Source of the DNA: Bryum argenteum
Lineage: Eukaryota > Streptophyta > Bryopsida > Bryales > Bryaceae
Length of the DNA: 64,000 nt
Direction: 5' to 3'
NCBI GenBank assembly: GCA_037043015.1
Contig: CM073324.1
Location: 13,475,013-13,539,012, forward strand
Shown: positions 1-11,648 of the stretch, piece after piece
How positions within the stretch are numbered: position 1 is the first letter of the stretch
Layout of the letters: each line of letters opens with the position of its first letter
Notes under the pieces: generated by a model
Database searches by the model: none
Seen by the model: the letters and a program-made list of their open reading frames with translations, nothing else
What the model was told of the DNA's origin: nothing
Made by a program: the position numbers and the translations under genes

Positions 1-430
1 ACACATAAATATTTAGTCAATAGGTCCAGTCCCAGTGTATTATATACGATACTATTTACACAATGCCTAGCGAACAGTTTGTCAATAGATCCAGGTGCAA
101 GGAATGATTTAGAATCTGCCTACCTCTGTGCAACTCTCCAAGTCTCTCAAGTCAATAGGTCTTGTACACATGCAATATGTATGCAATTATGCCCTGCACA
201 AACACACTCAGCTCAATCTCATGTTCAAACACTCAATAATAGTTTAAAACTCCAAGAATACTCAAAAAGATGTCAAACCCAAACCCAGGGACTTACCCTA
301 AAATTTATGTCAATAGGTCTCACTCAATTTCAAATTTCGGTCTTATTATTCAAATTCTTTAAATAATCCTATTACTTACTCCAAAACCAAAGGCAAACTC
401 AAAACTCAAACACTTAGTTTTCAAACGAAT
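1..430. repeat. AT-rich DNA with a dispersed 11-bp motif
   Basis: No gene is recognised. The 11-mer GTCAATAGGTC occurs at 16-26, 151-161 and 309-319, and with one mismatch at 81-91. Four copies in 300 bp of otherwise unstructured DNA suggest a decayed tandem repeat or part of a transposon end. Short open frames here look like chance. Confidence 0.4.
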
Positions 431-3335
431 TTCGAACAAACTTGTCTAATTGGGGTATTTTGGAAATTGTCCTTTCAATTTTAGAGTTGAATTTGGAAAA
501 TCCAACCGTAGGATCTTGTTCAGAGCTGTCCAATTAGTTTGTATATCAAAATTTGTAGTTTTCGACCGTATGGATTGAAACTTAAATTCAATCAAAGGAT
601 GCAGAAAAATATGTGAGAAATTCTGCGAGGGACCTATTGCTGTGCACTGCGGTCCTAAAGCCGTGGACAAAGGGACCCCATTGCCGTCCGAAGCAGGCCC
701 TATGGCCGTGCGATTTTCACAGCTCACCGAGGAACCTCAAATCCCTAAAACGGCCTCACCTCCAGTGATCGAAATTCTTCCAAATTGTCCCAATTCTCAC
801 AATTTCTTCTTAATTCCTATCAATCATGCATACAATTCACGATCCATATGCAGATGCAGTGAATGCAAACAGATGCAAGCTTACAGCTTACGAATTTGAA
901 CGAAGTTTGTACAAGCTTCTAAAATCTGATCAAAATCGGCTCAATTTCTCCAACCCGCAAACAATCTTGATATCTGTATTCTTTCGCTTCTTCACCACAC
1001 CCGGTCGTCAAGCGTCCAAGCCTTTACAGAATCTCTGCTCGATCACTGTACTCCTGCTCTTCGAAGCTCCTGTCATCCTTCGAAGTTGGTATCCTAGCCT
1101 TCCTGGAATTTCTTGACCAGCAACCAGTTCGATCTTCACCGCCTCTCACAATTTTGTCACAAGATGCTTGCTCCGATGGGCAACGAAATTCGCATTCTTT
1201 GAATGTGTAATCACTTTCTTCCACACCTGCCTCATGCACTTGGAGCTAGAGATGACAGCAGTTCTGTTCCTGCAATGACTCGTACTTGCTCCTTTTTCAC
1301 GCTTCGGCAGAGCCTTGTCTCGCACAATCTCAACCTGCAACTCTGCATCAACCAATCACCGCTTTCACCGTAGCTTCTCTGATTCCTCAACAGTACGCAA
1401 TCAACATCTCTTGATCAACTTTCTTCACTGCCGACTCCAGTATTCACCACCGCAACTTCGATTCACCGCACTGATCTCAGGATTCTCAGCAGCTCTTACA
1501 CTTTAAATCTTCCAATAAATTTCGTCTGCATTCCGCAACTAATCTCTTTTCGTCTTCACTGAAACAAGATCACACACTAGACTCACCACGTTCGTAGAAT
1601 TGCTGTGCCTCGATGATCTCCTCCTGTTGATTCGCTTCGAGCCTTTGATACTATCAACCTGTCGATCGATACTGCACCTCCGTCCCTGTTCACCAAACTG
1701 GACTGCAGACTCGTCGCATACTGCTTCACCAACATCTGTATCAAACGCTCAAACCCTCACACTAGTACTCCTTTCTCGATGAGCAGATCACTCAAACAAC
1801 CAGCCACAACGCTCTCAATTTTCACTCTCCAATCCGCTGAAATCCCAATTTGTACTACAGACAAATTGCAACAACGCAAGGACAATCACGATAACATAAA
1901 ATCATACAATAATCACAATATAAAATTCACACAAGTGGCATACATTTCACAAGAATGCCCATTTTTTATAAAATTTGGAACAGTTTTATACAGACTCGCG
2001 CACCCGTTTGCGAGCGACGCGACTTCTTCATCCAACCTGGATTTCTCATCCATCGGCTTTTTTTTCCATCCATCAATTATAATTACTTTTACTAATTTCT
2101 ATCAGCTTACCTTTATTGAAAGCTTTCTATTTTTTATAGCTTTTAAAGTAACTTTTTGATACTTTTTCGCATCTATAATATTATATCTATCCAAAAAGTA
2201 AAAAATTTCTAAAATAACTCTATAAATGTTAATAAATAGTTACTACACTTACTAATTAATACAAGGAGTTCGGTTTAGTTTTCCATGTTTAAAAAAGTAC
2301 GCAATTTTTTATCTTCTTTTGGTAAAATATTTTAATATTATTTCGTATAAAATTTGTCTTTGACTTTTATATTGTTTGACTTTAGAAAGAGATCTTAATA
2401 AACTAGAAATAATTATTGGTTTTCATAAAAAAAAAGTCTCATCATCTTTCTGACTTTTAAGTATCACATTGTGTTTAGGTTTTTTTGTGTCTTTGAGTCC
2501 ATTTCGCGTGCATGTTGCTTGTGAGGTAATTTTTATTTTTTTTATAATTTTCGTTTCTGCAAATGGCAGATTCTACAATCGCCGAGATAGTCGGCATTAG
2601 GTTTCTTTGACAATCTTTTTCACGGTTTTTTGACCCGTAAGAGCTAAGAAGCGTTTTAGACCGATTCGATTCTATACAGCAACTCTTCCAACCCAGTAAT
2701 CATTATTAAAGTTTCTTTAATTCTTTTGATGTTTGAAGAAAGCTGAATTTAATAATTCTATTTATCTTCTTTTCAATCAACATATTTTAAGGATTTGTGA
2801 CAATTGGTTTATGTATTTCGTTTTTGTACAAAATCTTCGATCGTGTATTAATATCGTGTCATGTGATGTTTGTGAAATATCTTCCTCTACCTTCCTCCGT
2901 ACCTCCAATACTATTCTTATAGACTAGGCTCCCTGATCATCTCTAGTCTAACTTTCATTTGTACCGTAGAATACCTCCATGATCTGGTATATTTTGTTTT
3001 TGGTATTTTTGAAGTCTGTGAATGCTATATTGATGAATGCACACTTAATTATAAGAATTTGAAGAATTTTTGTAGTCACACGAAGAAGAAACACAATCTC
3101 TGAATAGAAAAAGAAAAAATGAGGGGTCGCGTAAAAATTATGGAATTCGTAATTTCATCTTCATGCCGGAGTTTTATCTCTCTTTCACGATGAAAATTTA
3201 ATTAGAATTTTATTGTTCTGATGGACTTTTGTTTAAAAAACATGTAATTTCATTTTAGAATATAGCAGAAGAAATGGACTTTCGATTTATTGAGGATACA
3301 GAGAAGCATTTTGCATCATAATAAGAGGAACGTCA
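431..3335. other. Intergenic DNA without a recognised gene
   Basis: Several short open frames exist but none has recognisable motifs. At 501-518 there is TCCAACCGTAGGATCTTG, the internal motif that recurs in the TTAA-flanked MITE family further right (57.9, 59.8, 62.5 and 62.9 kb), so a remnant of that family is probably present. About 700-1800 is C/T-rich. From 2160 onward the DNA is AT-rich and featureless. Confidence 0.4.
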
Positions 3336-3698
3336 TTGAATGATGATTGCGGCGATTTATATTCAAAACCGCTATCAAACTTTTGCTCTAATTACGGTTG
3401 TAAAAGAAGCAAGACAAACTGGAAGATGGTCGTTGCGACACAAAACGTTGAAATGATTGAAGAGGCTGAAAATGGCATCGTCGCTAAAGAAGAAGAGGGC
3501 ACTCCGGTGTGGGCTTTACTTGAACACAGAGGTAATGACGCCGTTACCTTCTACGATGGGGTATATAGGGTCAAACCTCTAGGTGTTGATAAAAATGTTC
3601 TATGGGACATAAGTTTACTAAAGTGTTATAGGATATATCAGAAACAATATAAAAAGTTAAAAGAAATTACAGAATTGTTAGTGAGTGATTTTCTTTAA
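3336..3698 (+). CDS. Unrecognised short ORF (120 codons)
   Basis: An ATG-started frame with an acidic central part and a basic, lysine/tyrosine-rich C-terminus. I recognise no family. The flanks to 4060 are AT-rich and hold nothing else that I can see. It may be a fragment of a transposon gene or a chance frame; it has no recognisable intron or promoter signals. Confidence 0.2.
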   Translation: MNDDCGDLYSKPLSNFCSNYGCKRSKTNWKMVVATQNVEMIEEAENGIVAKEEEGTPVWALLEHRGNDAVTFYDGVYRVKPLGVDKNVLWDISLLKCYRIYQKQYKKLKEITELLVSDFL

Positions 3699-4061
3699 AC
3701 GCAAACGAATTTGTAAATGAATACTTGTCATTGCGTTTGTTACGGTGAGATGTGTCTTATACAAAAAAATTGGTAGATTATGTGAATAGGAAATGAGAAT
3801 CGAATCTCGCTTCAGATTTGATAGATTTACTGGTGTTACCAAAAAAAGGCACAAATCTAAGATGGAAAAGTAAGGATATAGTAAGGCATTTGTTGAGAAT
3901 AAAGAAAAATATAAGAGAAGTAAAAAGTATAAATAAATGCAAAGTGTCGTTTCCCAAATAGAAGCTCATGAGTTAAAGTCAAGGGCTTTATGGCGGTATA
4001 CTTAGGTTGCTTTGGGTTAACGTTCGGTTAAATCAGTGGGTATCGCCAAATGTGTGTGCTG

Positions 4062-4078
4062 TTAGGGTTTAGGGTTTA
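4062..4078. repeat. Interstitial telomere-like repeat
   Basis: TTAGGGTTTAGGGTTTA is about two and a half units of the plant telomere repeat TTTAGGG. It directly precedes the G-rich tract at 4120-4402. It could be a trace of break repair, a degenerate telomeric insertion or a promoter telo-box on the other strand. Confidence 0.6.
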
Positions 4079-4119
4079 GAGGCGAACGACGGATCGATGC
4101 ATGGTCAGACATCTGGTTT

Positions 4120-4402
4120 TGGGTGGGGGACGATGGATCGGTATTCGTGATTTAGGACATTGAATCGATTTTAGGGGGTAATACTGGGATCTAGGGTGGG
4201 GATTAAATGGGGGGGGGGGGGGATTTGGAGGTAATACAGGGGTGTTTGGGGGGTAATACGGTTTAACTGGGCGTAAAACCGGGGATTTAGGGTAAAGCAG
4301 CGGGGCTGGGGGTAATACGGGAATACGGGGAGGGTCGGGGTAAAAAGGGGGGGGGGGTAATACGGGGGGCTCAGAGTTAAAAGGGGGGGGGGGGGGAGAC
4401 TT
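4120..4402 (+). repeat. G-rich tract with recurring GGGTAATACGGG-like units
   Basis: The + strand carries many G runs, including G runs longer than 8 near 4210, 4346 and 4386. They alternate with short units of the type GGGGTAATACGGG. The spacing of at least four G runs permits G-quadruplex formation on the + strand. The complementary strand can be read as a proline-rich peptide, but this follows from the C runs and is not taken as a gene. Confidence 0.6.
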
Positions 4403-4610
4403 GGTCCGTTTCAAGTCGAGGAAGTATTACCAAATGGTTCCGCCCAATTAGCGGTTTTAGGAGGAACATTCTATGTTGCACAATTGAATAGAAATTGGCC
4501 TACAAAATGATACAGTGGATATGATTAGCTACAAACCGAGGACGGATAAATGCTAGAGAAGAGGGGGAGATGCGAGGAGAATTGTACGGAATAAGCGGAA
4601 ACGGAATGGG

Positions 4611-4668
4611 ACATTGAGAGTGAAGTTGGTACATTGAGAGTGAAGTTGGTACACTGAGAGTTTGTTGC
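4611..4668 (+). repeat. 20-bp direct repeat, about 2.5 copies
   Basis: The unit ACATTGAGAGTGAAGTTGGT lies at 4611-4630 and 4631-4650, with a partial third copy that starts at 4651 and diverges after ten bases. It lies just upstream of the decayed gene at 4729. Confidence 0.7.
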
Positions 4669-4728
4669 GGGGATAATCGAACCCGTATTCCTGACCAGTT
4701 CAGTGAGGAAGATGACGGACGGGGCAAG

Positions 4729-6490
4729 ATGCGTCAGCATAGGACACCATACGTTCGGAAGGCAAAGAAGCAGCTGCGGGCTCCTGAGCAGTGGCCTGAC
4801 TTGACGGAGTTAGCGTACGGGCCCTTGGAGGATCTGCACTTGACCGTGCATTCCAGAAACGAGAAGGTTTTCGAGAAGGCACGGATGCTTGCCTTCATGC
4901 AGAAGATGTCGACGTCGCCGGGGATCATTTCCAGCTATGTAGATGCATACGTTCACAATTATGACCCCAATATGCGACTCAGTACGGTGGAGGGCAAAAC
5001 GATTTCCCTGGAGGGAACGCTGTTGGAGAAGGCGATGCAATTACCAACCAGTGAGCTCGCAGTAGGACAGGAGATGCCACGACCGGGTTTCCTACGCGGT
5101 TCGTATTTCGAAACGGGTGATGGCGCGCTGGAAAGGCTACATGAGTGAAAGATCGGGGAGGCATTAACGCCGGACTTGATGGAATGGTTCCGTTACGTTC
5201 AAAAGCGATTGGTGTTGGGAGCGCATGCAACGTATTTGGCGCAGAACTTCCTGTATGCAACCGTGCAGACATTGAATGGGACGGTCTTCGATTGGGCGCA
5301 GTTTGTTAGTGATAGAATTCACAGGGACCTGAAGACGAGATTGAAAAAGGGGAGGATAGCAGTATTGCCCAGCGCAACTTACATCTCCATGATAGTGAAA
5401 TATGCGCTGGAGAATGATGCGCCAGAAAATCCAGCGGAAACAGACCACGGAACGGAGGCTGCGACGGTGCATGAGACTGGTCCGGAGACGACTTCGAGTA
5501 TAGGGATCGACAGGAAGGTCGACCCGCTCAAAGACTCTCAGTTCGTGAGCAGGAGGAGACAACCAACCCAACAGCAACAGCAGCGGACAAGCCAAAAGAA
5601 CAAGGAGAAGGTGCTGGCTCTGGGGTCAATCCCGTCCGGTCCAATGTGGGAGGACACGGAGAAGAAATCCCTGACTCGGGGCTCGTCCACTGAGGCAGGA
5701 GTGGGAGGCTCAACGCCGACTAGAACTATTCATGAGGAGGGCACGAAGTCAATTATAGTAAAAGAAGGACAGCGGTCTGTAACGGAGCGGAAGAAATGGA
5801 AGGGTCGAGCCTTCGATGTTCTCACCGTACTCATTCGTTAGATGCAGGAGCAGCCTAAACCGGAGGACACGCAAATTTTGAAGGACTATCGGACGATCGA
5901 GGCACAGTACAAATTAGGGAAGGGAAGATTGAGGCAATGGAACAAGGGTCGACGGATTTGAGTGGAAAGATGGTGGTTGTAGAGAAAGACAAGGACGACA
6001 TGATGAATGAGGTGGTACGCCTTGTGAGGGACAATCAGGCTCTGGGGGAGAAGAACAGTAATGATTACTGCAATTGGAAGGACATGAGGACGGCCTAGCA
6101 AGACGAACAGACATCCTTGATCAAAAATCTTCACAAGATCACCCTTGATGCCCAAGACATGGATGATCGGCTTCTCGAGTGATTCGCAGAGAACAACGCC
6201 CTGCATGACAGCATTCAGCGGTTGGAGCTGAAGATGTCCAACTCCGTCCTTTTCTTCGAGCTGCAGAACTGCCGAGAGACTTGTCGGAATTCGGAAGGGC
6301 TGGTTTGGAGTTTGGAGAGACTAAACCAAGTGCTCTTCGACATGCACGAACCGGACCCAGTCTTAGAGGAGGAGGAAGAGGAAGGGCGGGAGGTCCAAGA
6401 AGAGAGTGTAGGATGTCAAGAATCTGACGTCCCGATTGTTTCTCTACGGGTTAGGCAGGGAGGAACGGAGGGTTTAGCCCTGTGTCGACT
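4729..6490 (+). pseudogene. Decayed gene of unknown family with a coiled-coil C-terminal half
   Basis: A coherent protein can be followed from ATG 4729. The frame is 4729-5841 with one stop at 5146-5148. It continues past a TAG at 5839 to a TGA near 5959, and a shifted frame then runs past a TAG near 6097 and a TGA near 6178 to about 6490. The N-terminal ~220 residues look globular, the middle is Gln/Ser/Thr-rich, and the last part is rich in heptad-like Leu/Glu/Lys and ends in a Glu run. I do not recognise the family; transposon-associated multigene families often look like this. The stops are all TGA or TAG, reachable from CGA or CAG by C-to-T change, which fits decay of a methylated copy. 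Confidence 0.5.
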
Positions 6491-7690
6491 ATGGAAGTTG
6501 AAAATAGCGCAAGAAGTTAGAAATGGCGATCTACACCGTTCTTCCTCTACTTTCCGTTGTGTTACTAGTTATATTCAATGCCACTGTGTTTTGTCATTGT
6601 TTATGAAAACTCTCTCAGTTTTTTCCTTATCAATCAATCGATCAACTATACAATCAACCATGTAGTCAATTGCACAAAAAATACATAGTTAATCTATAAT
6701 TGGCTTTTCTTGAAGCTTATGATTTTAGTAGTATGATAATAACCATATTATACTCTCTATATATTTCTAAATTATAATATTTCTAAACTTATTCTTCTAC
6801 ATTTTCTTGCCCTACAAAATAGTATATCTTCCTAGTCGCTTAATGTTACTAGCATTAGGTCAATCCCAACGCATTGTTCTTTTTAAGAAGTCGAGATGGC
6901 GAAGTATTGAATGTGCTTGAAAACTGAAAAGAAAATTTAAAAAATTAAAAAATTTTAATCAATTTTTTTAATACTATAAAAAAGAGTAAAAGAAAATTTT
7001 TATTTATCTCTTTTTAGAGTCCTCTTAATTTCTCATCCTCATTCATTTTTAATATTGGTGAATTACACTTCTCAAAATCACGATGAAGTTGCAAAAATTT
7101 CTTCGAATATTCATCACAATCGATAAATGCCTATCAAAACTAAAATAATAATATAAAAAAATTAATTATAAAACAAAAAATACACAAAACTTTAATTTCA
7201 AATAGTTACCTTAGATAAAGTTTTTGATAACTCCTTATTTTGAAGTTTCAAATTTGCAACTTGCAGCTCCAAAACACAAGTTTTTTTTTTTAGTACAAAG
7301 TTTTTGTTTGAAGTTCTTTTATATATTTGGCTTCACATATCTTCATCTCGTTGCGACGATATTCTTGAATTTTCTGTAACTCCATTTCATGAGGTTCTTC
7401 AACACCCATTAAGTCCACCAAACTCTTTTGAAGACTATTATAAATGTCCTTCAAGTTTTTAAATAAAACACATAAATTTTTTGTTAATTTTCTAACAAAA
7501 ACATATCTCTTATTACGTAAACTATATATCAAATAATTTATATATAGAAAAATTTCATTATTTAAACTAAAATCTCCTTATATACAAAAATATTAACCAC
7601 ATGTCTACATAGACAAATTTACGACATATTTTATAAAAAATATAATAAATACTTGAATCGTTACTAATCTGCCTTCATAACAAATAGAAA
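6491..7690. other. AT-rich intergenic DNA
   Basis: Nothing firm. A minus-strand open frame at 7290-7532 (80 codons, rich in Lys/Glu/Leu, coiled-coil-like) has no recognised motif and no partner exon. It may be a fragment of a transposon accessory protein. Confidence 0.3.
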
Positions 7691-7692
7691 CA

Positions 7693-7995
7693 TTGATATC
7701 ATCCTCCACGCTTCCATGCTACAAGGCATGCAACCGCTGCAGCCGCTCCGTTCCAGCGCCCAGTTGCCGTTCCACCCTTGCGCCTAGCTGCCGCTCCAAC
7801 CCCCCGCCTTGTTGCCGTTCCACCCGCTTGCGTTGCTGCAACTCTACTGCCCCTCCTTCCTGCGAGGCGGGTACCCGCTTCACCACCCGCCTTGGTGCGA
7901 GGCCAGCACCCGCTCCGCCCCCACTTCTTCATGTGAGTCCAACAACCTCTCCATCCCCCTCCTTGTTGCGAGTCAGGCAGCCGTTGTTTCTTTAA
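7693..7995. repeat. C-rich degenerate tandem repeat
   Basis: Short units of the type GTTGCCGTTCCACCC and CGCTCC recur with irregular spacing across about 300 bp of GC-rich sequence in AT-rich surroundings. Open frames on both strands are low-complexity and follow from the repeat. No gene is called. Confidence 0.45.
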
Positions 7996-9687
7996 GAAAA
8001 TAGCTGACGAAGCCGTTGGGGACGCCAATTAGAGTAGGTTAGCGCCGATTGATTTGATCGGCGTTAGTTAGGGTAGAAGAGGCTGTAGCGGGAACTACAT
8101 CAATTAGGGGTTAAAACGATGTTGTGCCTTGCGTGTTGGGTTCGATTGAAAAATCATTGAACTAAAATTCTAAAACTTAGCTTTCGAAAGAGAATCAAGG
8201 GTCAATCAACTTAGAATCAACTTAGCTTTCGAAAAAGCTAAGACGCACTTAATTCTGAGCTAAAATGAAGAAATAGCGATTCAGAAGTTTAATGGCACTT
8301 TAAATGACATCCAGTCGGTGGTTTTGTTCTTTTTCTATCCTTTATTCCTTCTTTTCTTCATGTCTTCTTTCTTCTTTGCTTCATGTTATCTTATGTTATA
8401 TCCCTTGTTACTACATTCCACCTTCATACTTGACTCTCAAATGAATTACAACTACTATTACACTACTACTTTGGCCTTGTTTTAATACTTCTCTGTAAAT
8501 TTTTTATTTTACCTCTATTTGTACTAAAATCAGCCAACTGTAGTACAAACACTCTGACATATCTTGTATTGGATTCCTTGTTGTCTTTCATTGGTAGCAG
8601 ACTAGCAGTGTCTTGAATATGCAAGGCTTTTTAAACTGTTCATGTCGTTGAACTCACTGTCTTGCTCTTAACTGTGATTTTTATTAATATGCAATGGGTT
8701 AATGCCTATTTCTATTGTCTGTTTTGTTTCCTTTCATGTAATGAAAATCTTCCTCAAAGTTTGCTTTAACTTTTTATGTTACTTCCCTGTCTTATAATTA
8801 GTGTTTCCTTTGTTTTAGAACTTTGTTTCAATCCAGCACATTGCATTCAAATCAGTGAAGGAATCTCAAATCTGAGCTTCTAGTAAAGTTTTAAATAATC
8901 TTTTCGTAAAATAAGATAGATTAGAAAGTGATTATTGCAATTAATTTTGATCTTGTATGTAAATTATTTAAATTTGTCGCATAGTTCAAAGATTGTTTAG
9001 AGTTATATCACAATTTGTCGACTTCGAAGTAAGCATTCTGTTTTATTTTAGTTACAAAATGCGTGTTGTTTCTCGATTTCTAGAATCAGTAATTATGCAA
9101 GAAGTCTGTACCATACTGAACAGGTAAATTGATGTTTAGATTTTGTTAAGATTTGAGAATGCAATATGTTTATATTTTTGAAAATTCTATTTATCATGAA
9201 CATTGATTTCAATATTACAGAAGAATCTTTATTTTAACTAACATAGAGGATAAAAACATTAGTCAACAATAAAAATTTACAATATATTTTTGTAAATTAG
9301 TATATATAATACCTATTTACCTATTTTGTGTATTCATGTGTGCAGATTCGTAAAAACAACGAGTCGTCCAGATTATAGACCATGATTGAAAACTCTAGAA
9401 GCTCACATGTATAAAACTCAAGGTTTTACAAAAGTTTTAATAGAGATATGAAATCTTAAAATTTAAATAAAATATTATCAATATATTAAATCAGGAAGAG
9501 TCTTAAATAATAAAAAAAAATATCATCAATTCATTGGATCAATCGTAATAATTTCAAAATTATCATATATTTTTTAAAACATAATTTGTGTTTTTTTAGC
9601 ATGTTTTTTTTTGTATGATGTTTATAGTATTTTATCAAATTTTAATTTTGCACAATCTATACTAAATTAATATGATTTACATTAAGT
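7996..9687. other. AT-rich intergenic DNA
   Basis: No coding signal. TTAGGGGTTAA at about 8105-8115 resembles the right end of the TTAA-type MITEs but lacks the next matching base (AATTAGGGG instead of TTTAGGGG) and has no partner end, so it is not called as an element. Confidence 0.35.
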
Positions 9688-10226
9688 TTAAGATTTCACT
9701 TTTTTATTGGATTTTACTGAAGGTACAATCATAGACGCCCGGTGATGAATTGATGATCTGTCACAACGATATTTTATGACTATGGCTATTGGATGAAATA
9801 CAAAAGTTCTACCGAGGTGGACCTTTGAATAATTGAGGACTATCTGGGCGACGATGATATGATCAGAGGCATTGATCAAAATATCGGATTCATTGAGAAG
9901 AAAATTCATCAATAGAATATGGTGTTTGTTTATTCAGAGAGTGCAAATATGCGTTTTTTGATGGAGAAGTTGAAAGAATCTTATCAAACTATTAGTCATG
10001 ACACATGTGTATCAACATCGGAGACAATTAGAAAAAATACAACTTATTATTTGGCGGACAGGAAGTTCTATCCATCGAGGCGATAGTAGATGTGATCATT
10101 GTGATGGAAATTTTGAACCCTATTGACAATATATCTCGAATGTGAATGCATCTAGACCGAGTTTTTTATGATCGTGAGTCAAATATGAAGTAACAAAGGG
10201 AGATGCAGAGAGAAGAAGAGTAGAGG
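9688..10226. other. Left flank of chromovirus 1 insertion, probably an older mobile-element remnant
   Basis: Chromovirus 1 split a pre-existing sequence: the flank here and the flank from 17718 join cleanly at the GATTA target duplication. Broken coding-like stretches are seen (for example about 9920-10080), but the frame is interrupted repeatedly. I cannot assign it to a family. Confidence 0.3.
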
Positions 10227-10231
10227 GATTA

Positions 10232-10422
10232 TGTTACGAGTATCAGGGCCTAAGGACCCATAGCCCCGGCGGCGGGCACTTGGGCTTGGCGGGTATTTAA
10301 CCGCCACCAACTTCCTATATATGGCCAGTGGGGGGGTCTTGTCCCCCACTGCACATTCCATATTCTTACATGATTATCGTATTACTATTCATCGTCTATA
10401 GGCTTGTCTTTGTCTCCTTACA
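10232..10422 (+). repeat. 5' LTR of chromovirus 1
   Basis: 191 bp. It holds a TATATAT box at 10316-10322 and a 9-bp hairpin (CAGTGGGGG 10326-10334 with CCCCCACTG 10343-10351). The predicted RNA start ACTGCACATT is at 10348-10357. The 3' copy at 17522-17712 carries the same features. Confidence 0.95.
10316..10357 (+). promoter_or_regulatory. LTR promoter: TATA box and predicted RNA start
   Basis: TATATAT starts at 10316 and ACTGCACATT starts at 10348, 32 nt later. This is the normal distance from a TATA box to a start site. The same ten bases are exactly complementary to 10424-10433 just after the LTR, which independently singles out 10348 as the 5' end of the RNA under a self-priming model. 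The start lies inside a perfect 9-bp hairpin arm. Confidence 0.65.
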
Positions 10423-10423
10423 T

Positions 10424-10433
10424 AATGTGCAGT
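10424..10433 (+). other. Putative self-primer binding site of chromovirus 1
   Basis: AATGTGCAGT begins one base after the 5' LTR and is the exact reverse complement of ACTGCACATT at the predicted RNA start (10348-10357). No tRNA-type site beginning TGG lies directly after the LTR. Tf1 of fission yeast and sushi-type elements prime reverse transcription with the first ~11 nt of their own RNA paired to such a site; the layout here is the same. Confidence 0.65.
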
Positions 10434-10949
10434 CCTTGAAGTCTTTTTCGGTGAGTAGTATTCTGCAGGTTACATGGTTCCGTAACGGCTCGGTATCACT
10501 GAACGTGATCGATAGATTGCTGGGCCGTGATGTTTCGAAGCTGTGGAGGACAGTGAAGATCGCAACACGGTGGAAGGATGCCAGTGCAAGATGGTGCAAG
10601 GTTGAGGTGCCAGATCGGTGCAACAACGACACATTCACAGGAGGACGGTGCGACACTTTCATTCAGTAGGTGACGCATTTCGGAAGCATGCGGTGAAATT
10701 GTTACAGAAGCTGGATGCGGAGGCAAGCGTTTTCGAAGACCATAACTTCGCAGATCGACATGAAACGTGGATGTGGATGCTGTGGTGCAAATCTCATGAC
10801 ACTGAGATCATGATCTCTCGAGGGAGCAGGGCGCTTGGCCTCCTCGATTCCAGGCCTAGAATTGGATCTTCGCACTGGATCGCAGAGCCCATGACTAGCC
10901 GGCATCTTGACTGATGTGTGTCACGTGCTTGGAACACGAGCGGAGCTTT

Positions 10950-11200
10950 TTCTGTCTTCGAATTCGGGGCCTGCTCTGCCGAAGAGCCTCGGGCACTCAA
11001 TGAACCTGATCTGCCTTTGCTGTCTTCGAATTCGGGGCCTGCTCTGCCGAGGAGCCTCGGACACTCAATGAACCCGATCTGTTTCGAACTGGGGAGTATG
11101 TGCTGCCGAGGAGCCTCAGCCGCTCGTTGAAGTCTGTTCTGCCGGGAAACTTCGACGCTCATCAGAGCCTGTTTTGCCGAGGAGCCTTCGACGCTCTTTT
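10950..11200 (+). repeat. Degenerate direct repeats in the chromovirus 1 leader
   Basis: A core of about 26 bp containing CTGCCGAGGAGCCTCGG occurs about five times (near 10973, 11041, 11099, 11138 and 11170). The first two copies belong to a 68-bp repeat that also contains TGTCTTCGAATTCGGGGCC. The core is partly self-complementary (GAGGAGCCTC), so it could form small RNA stems. The role is unknown; packaging or translation control are possible. Confidence 0.6.
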
Positions 11201-11312
11201 CGGAAGATGCATTCCGACCCGCCAGCAGCATCGGAAGTCTGTTCGGCTTCGGGGAAGACTCTCGCCTGTGGTCTCACATGAGCTCATTTCTTCCGCACTA
11301 CCACGACGTTGC

Positions 11313-11648
11313 ATGCCGGGGCAGCGCCTTGGCATCTACCGTCGACGACTAAACCTCCGGGCTGCGCTCATCAGGGCCACCATCGCCGAGGTTGAAGGAA
11401 GACTGTCACGTTATGACTCCGAGGATCTTCACTTTGCGGGGTCGGTGGTGCGGGATTGTCGTGACTCTGCGGATGCAAGCATGATCTTGGAGGAATTACA
11501 GCGACACCGCGGTGAGAGAGAGGCGGGCGCTACCAATCTTTCAACAGATTGGATCCGAGAACTCCACAACTCTCCCGTGACCGTTTTCCTGGATACAACA
11601 TTACAGTACATCAGTGAGTGGCAGGGGCGATGCCGGGCCGGCGATTGA
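11313..11648 (+). CDS. Leader ORF A of chromovirus 1 (111 aa), unrecognised
   Basis: ATG at 11313 and TGA at 11646-11648. The protein starts MPGQRL and has a helical, Arg/Glu/Leu-rich composition. It is a diverged duplicate of leader ORF B. Both share an MPG-x-RL start, a block RAxLxRA....E..G.L..Y at about residues 16-34, an ELQR...ER block near residue 60, and a C-terminal SP...FL.T block. I know of no such ORF upstream of gag in standard chromoviruses. It overlaps ORF B by 19 bp in another frame. The frame stays open upstream to about 11100, so a longer form is possible. Function unknown. Confidence 0.5.
   Translation: MPGQRLGIYRRRLNLRAALIRATIAEVEGRLSRYDSEDLHFAGSVVRDCRDSADASMILEELQRHRGEREAGATNLSTDWIRELHNSPVTVFLDTTLQYISEWQGRCRAGD

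Noticed and set aside
4076-4414. Proline-rich minus-strand ORF
   Set aside because: It is the translation of C runs opposite the G-rich tract; no start context, domain or partner exon.
8100-8120. TTAA-type MITE right end (TTAGGGGTTAA)
   Set aside because: The inner bases do not match CCCCTAAA ends and no left end was found.
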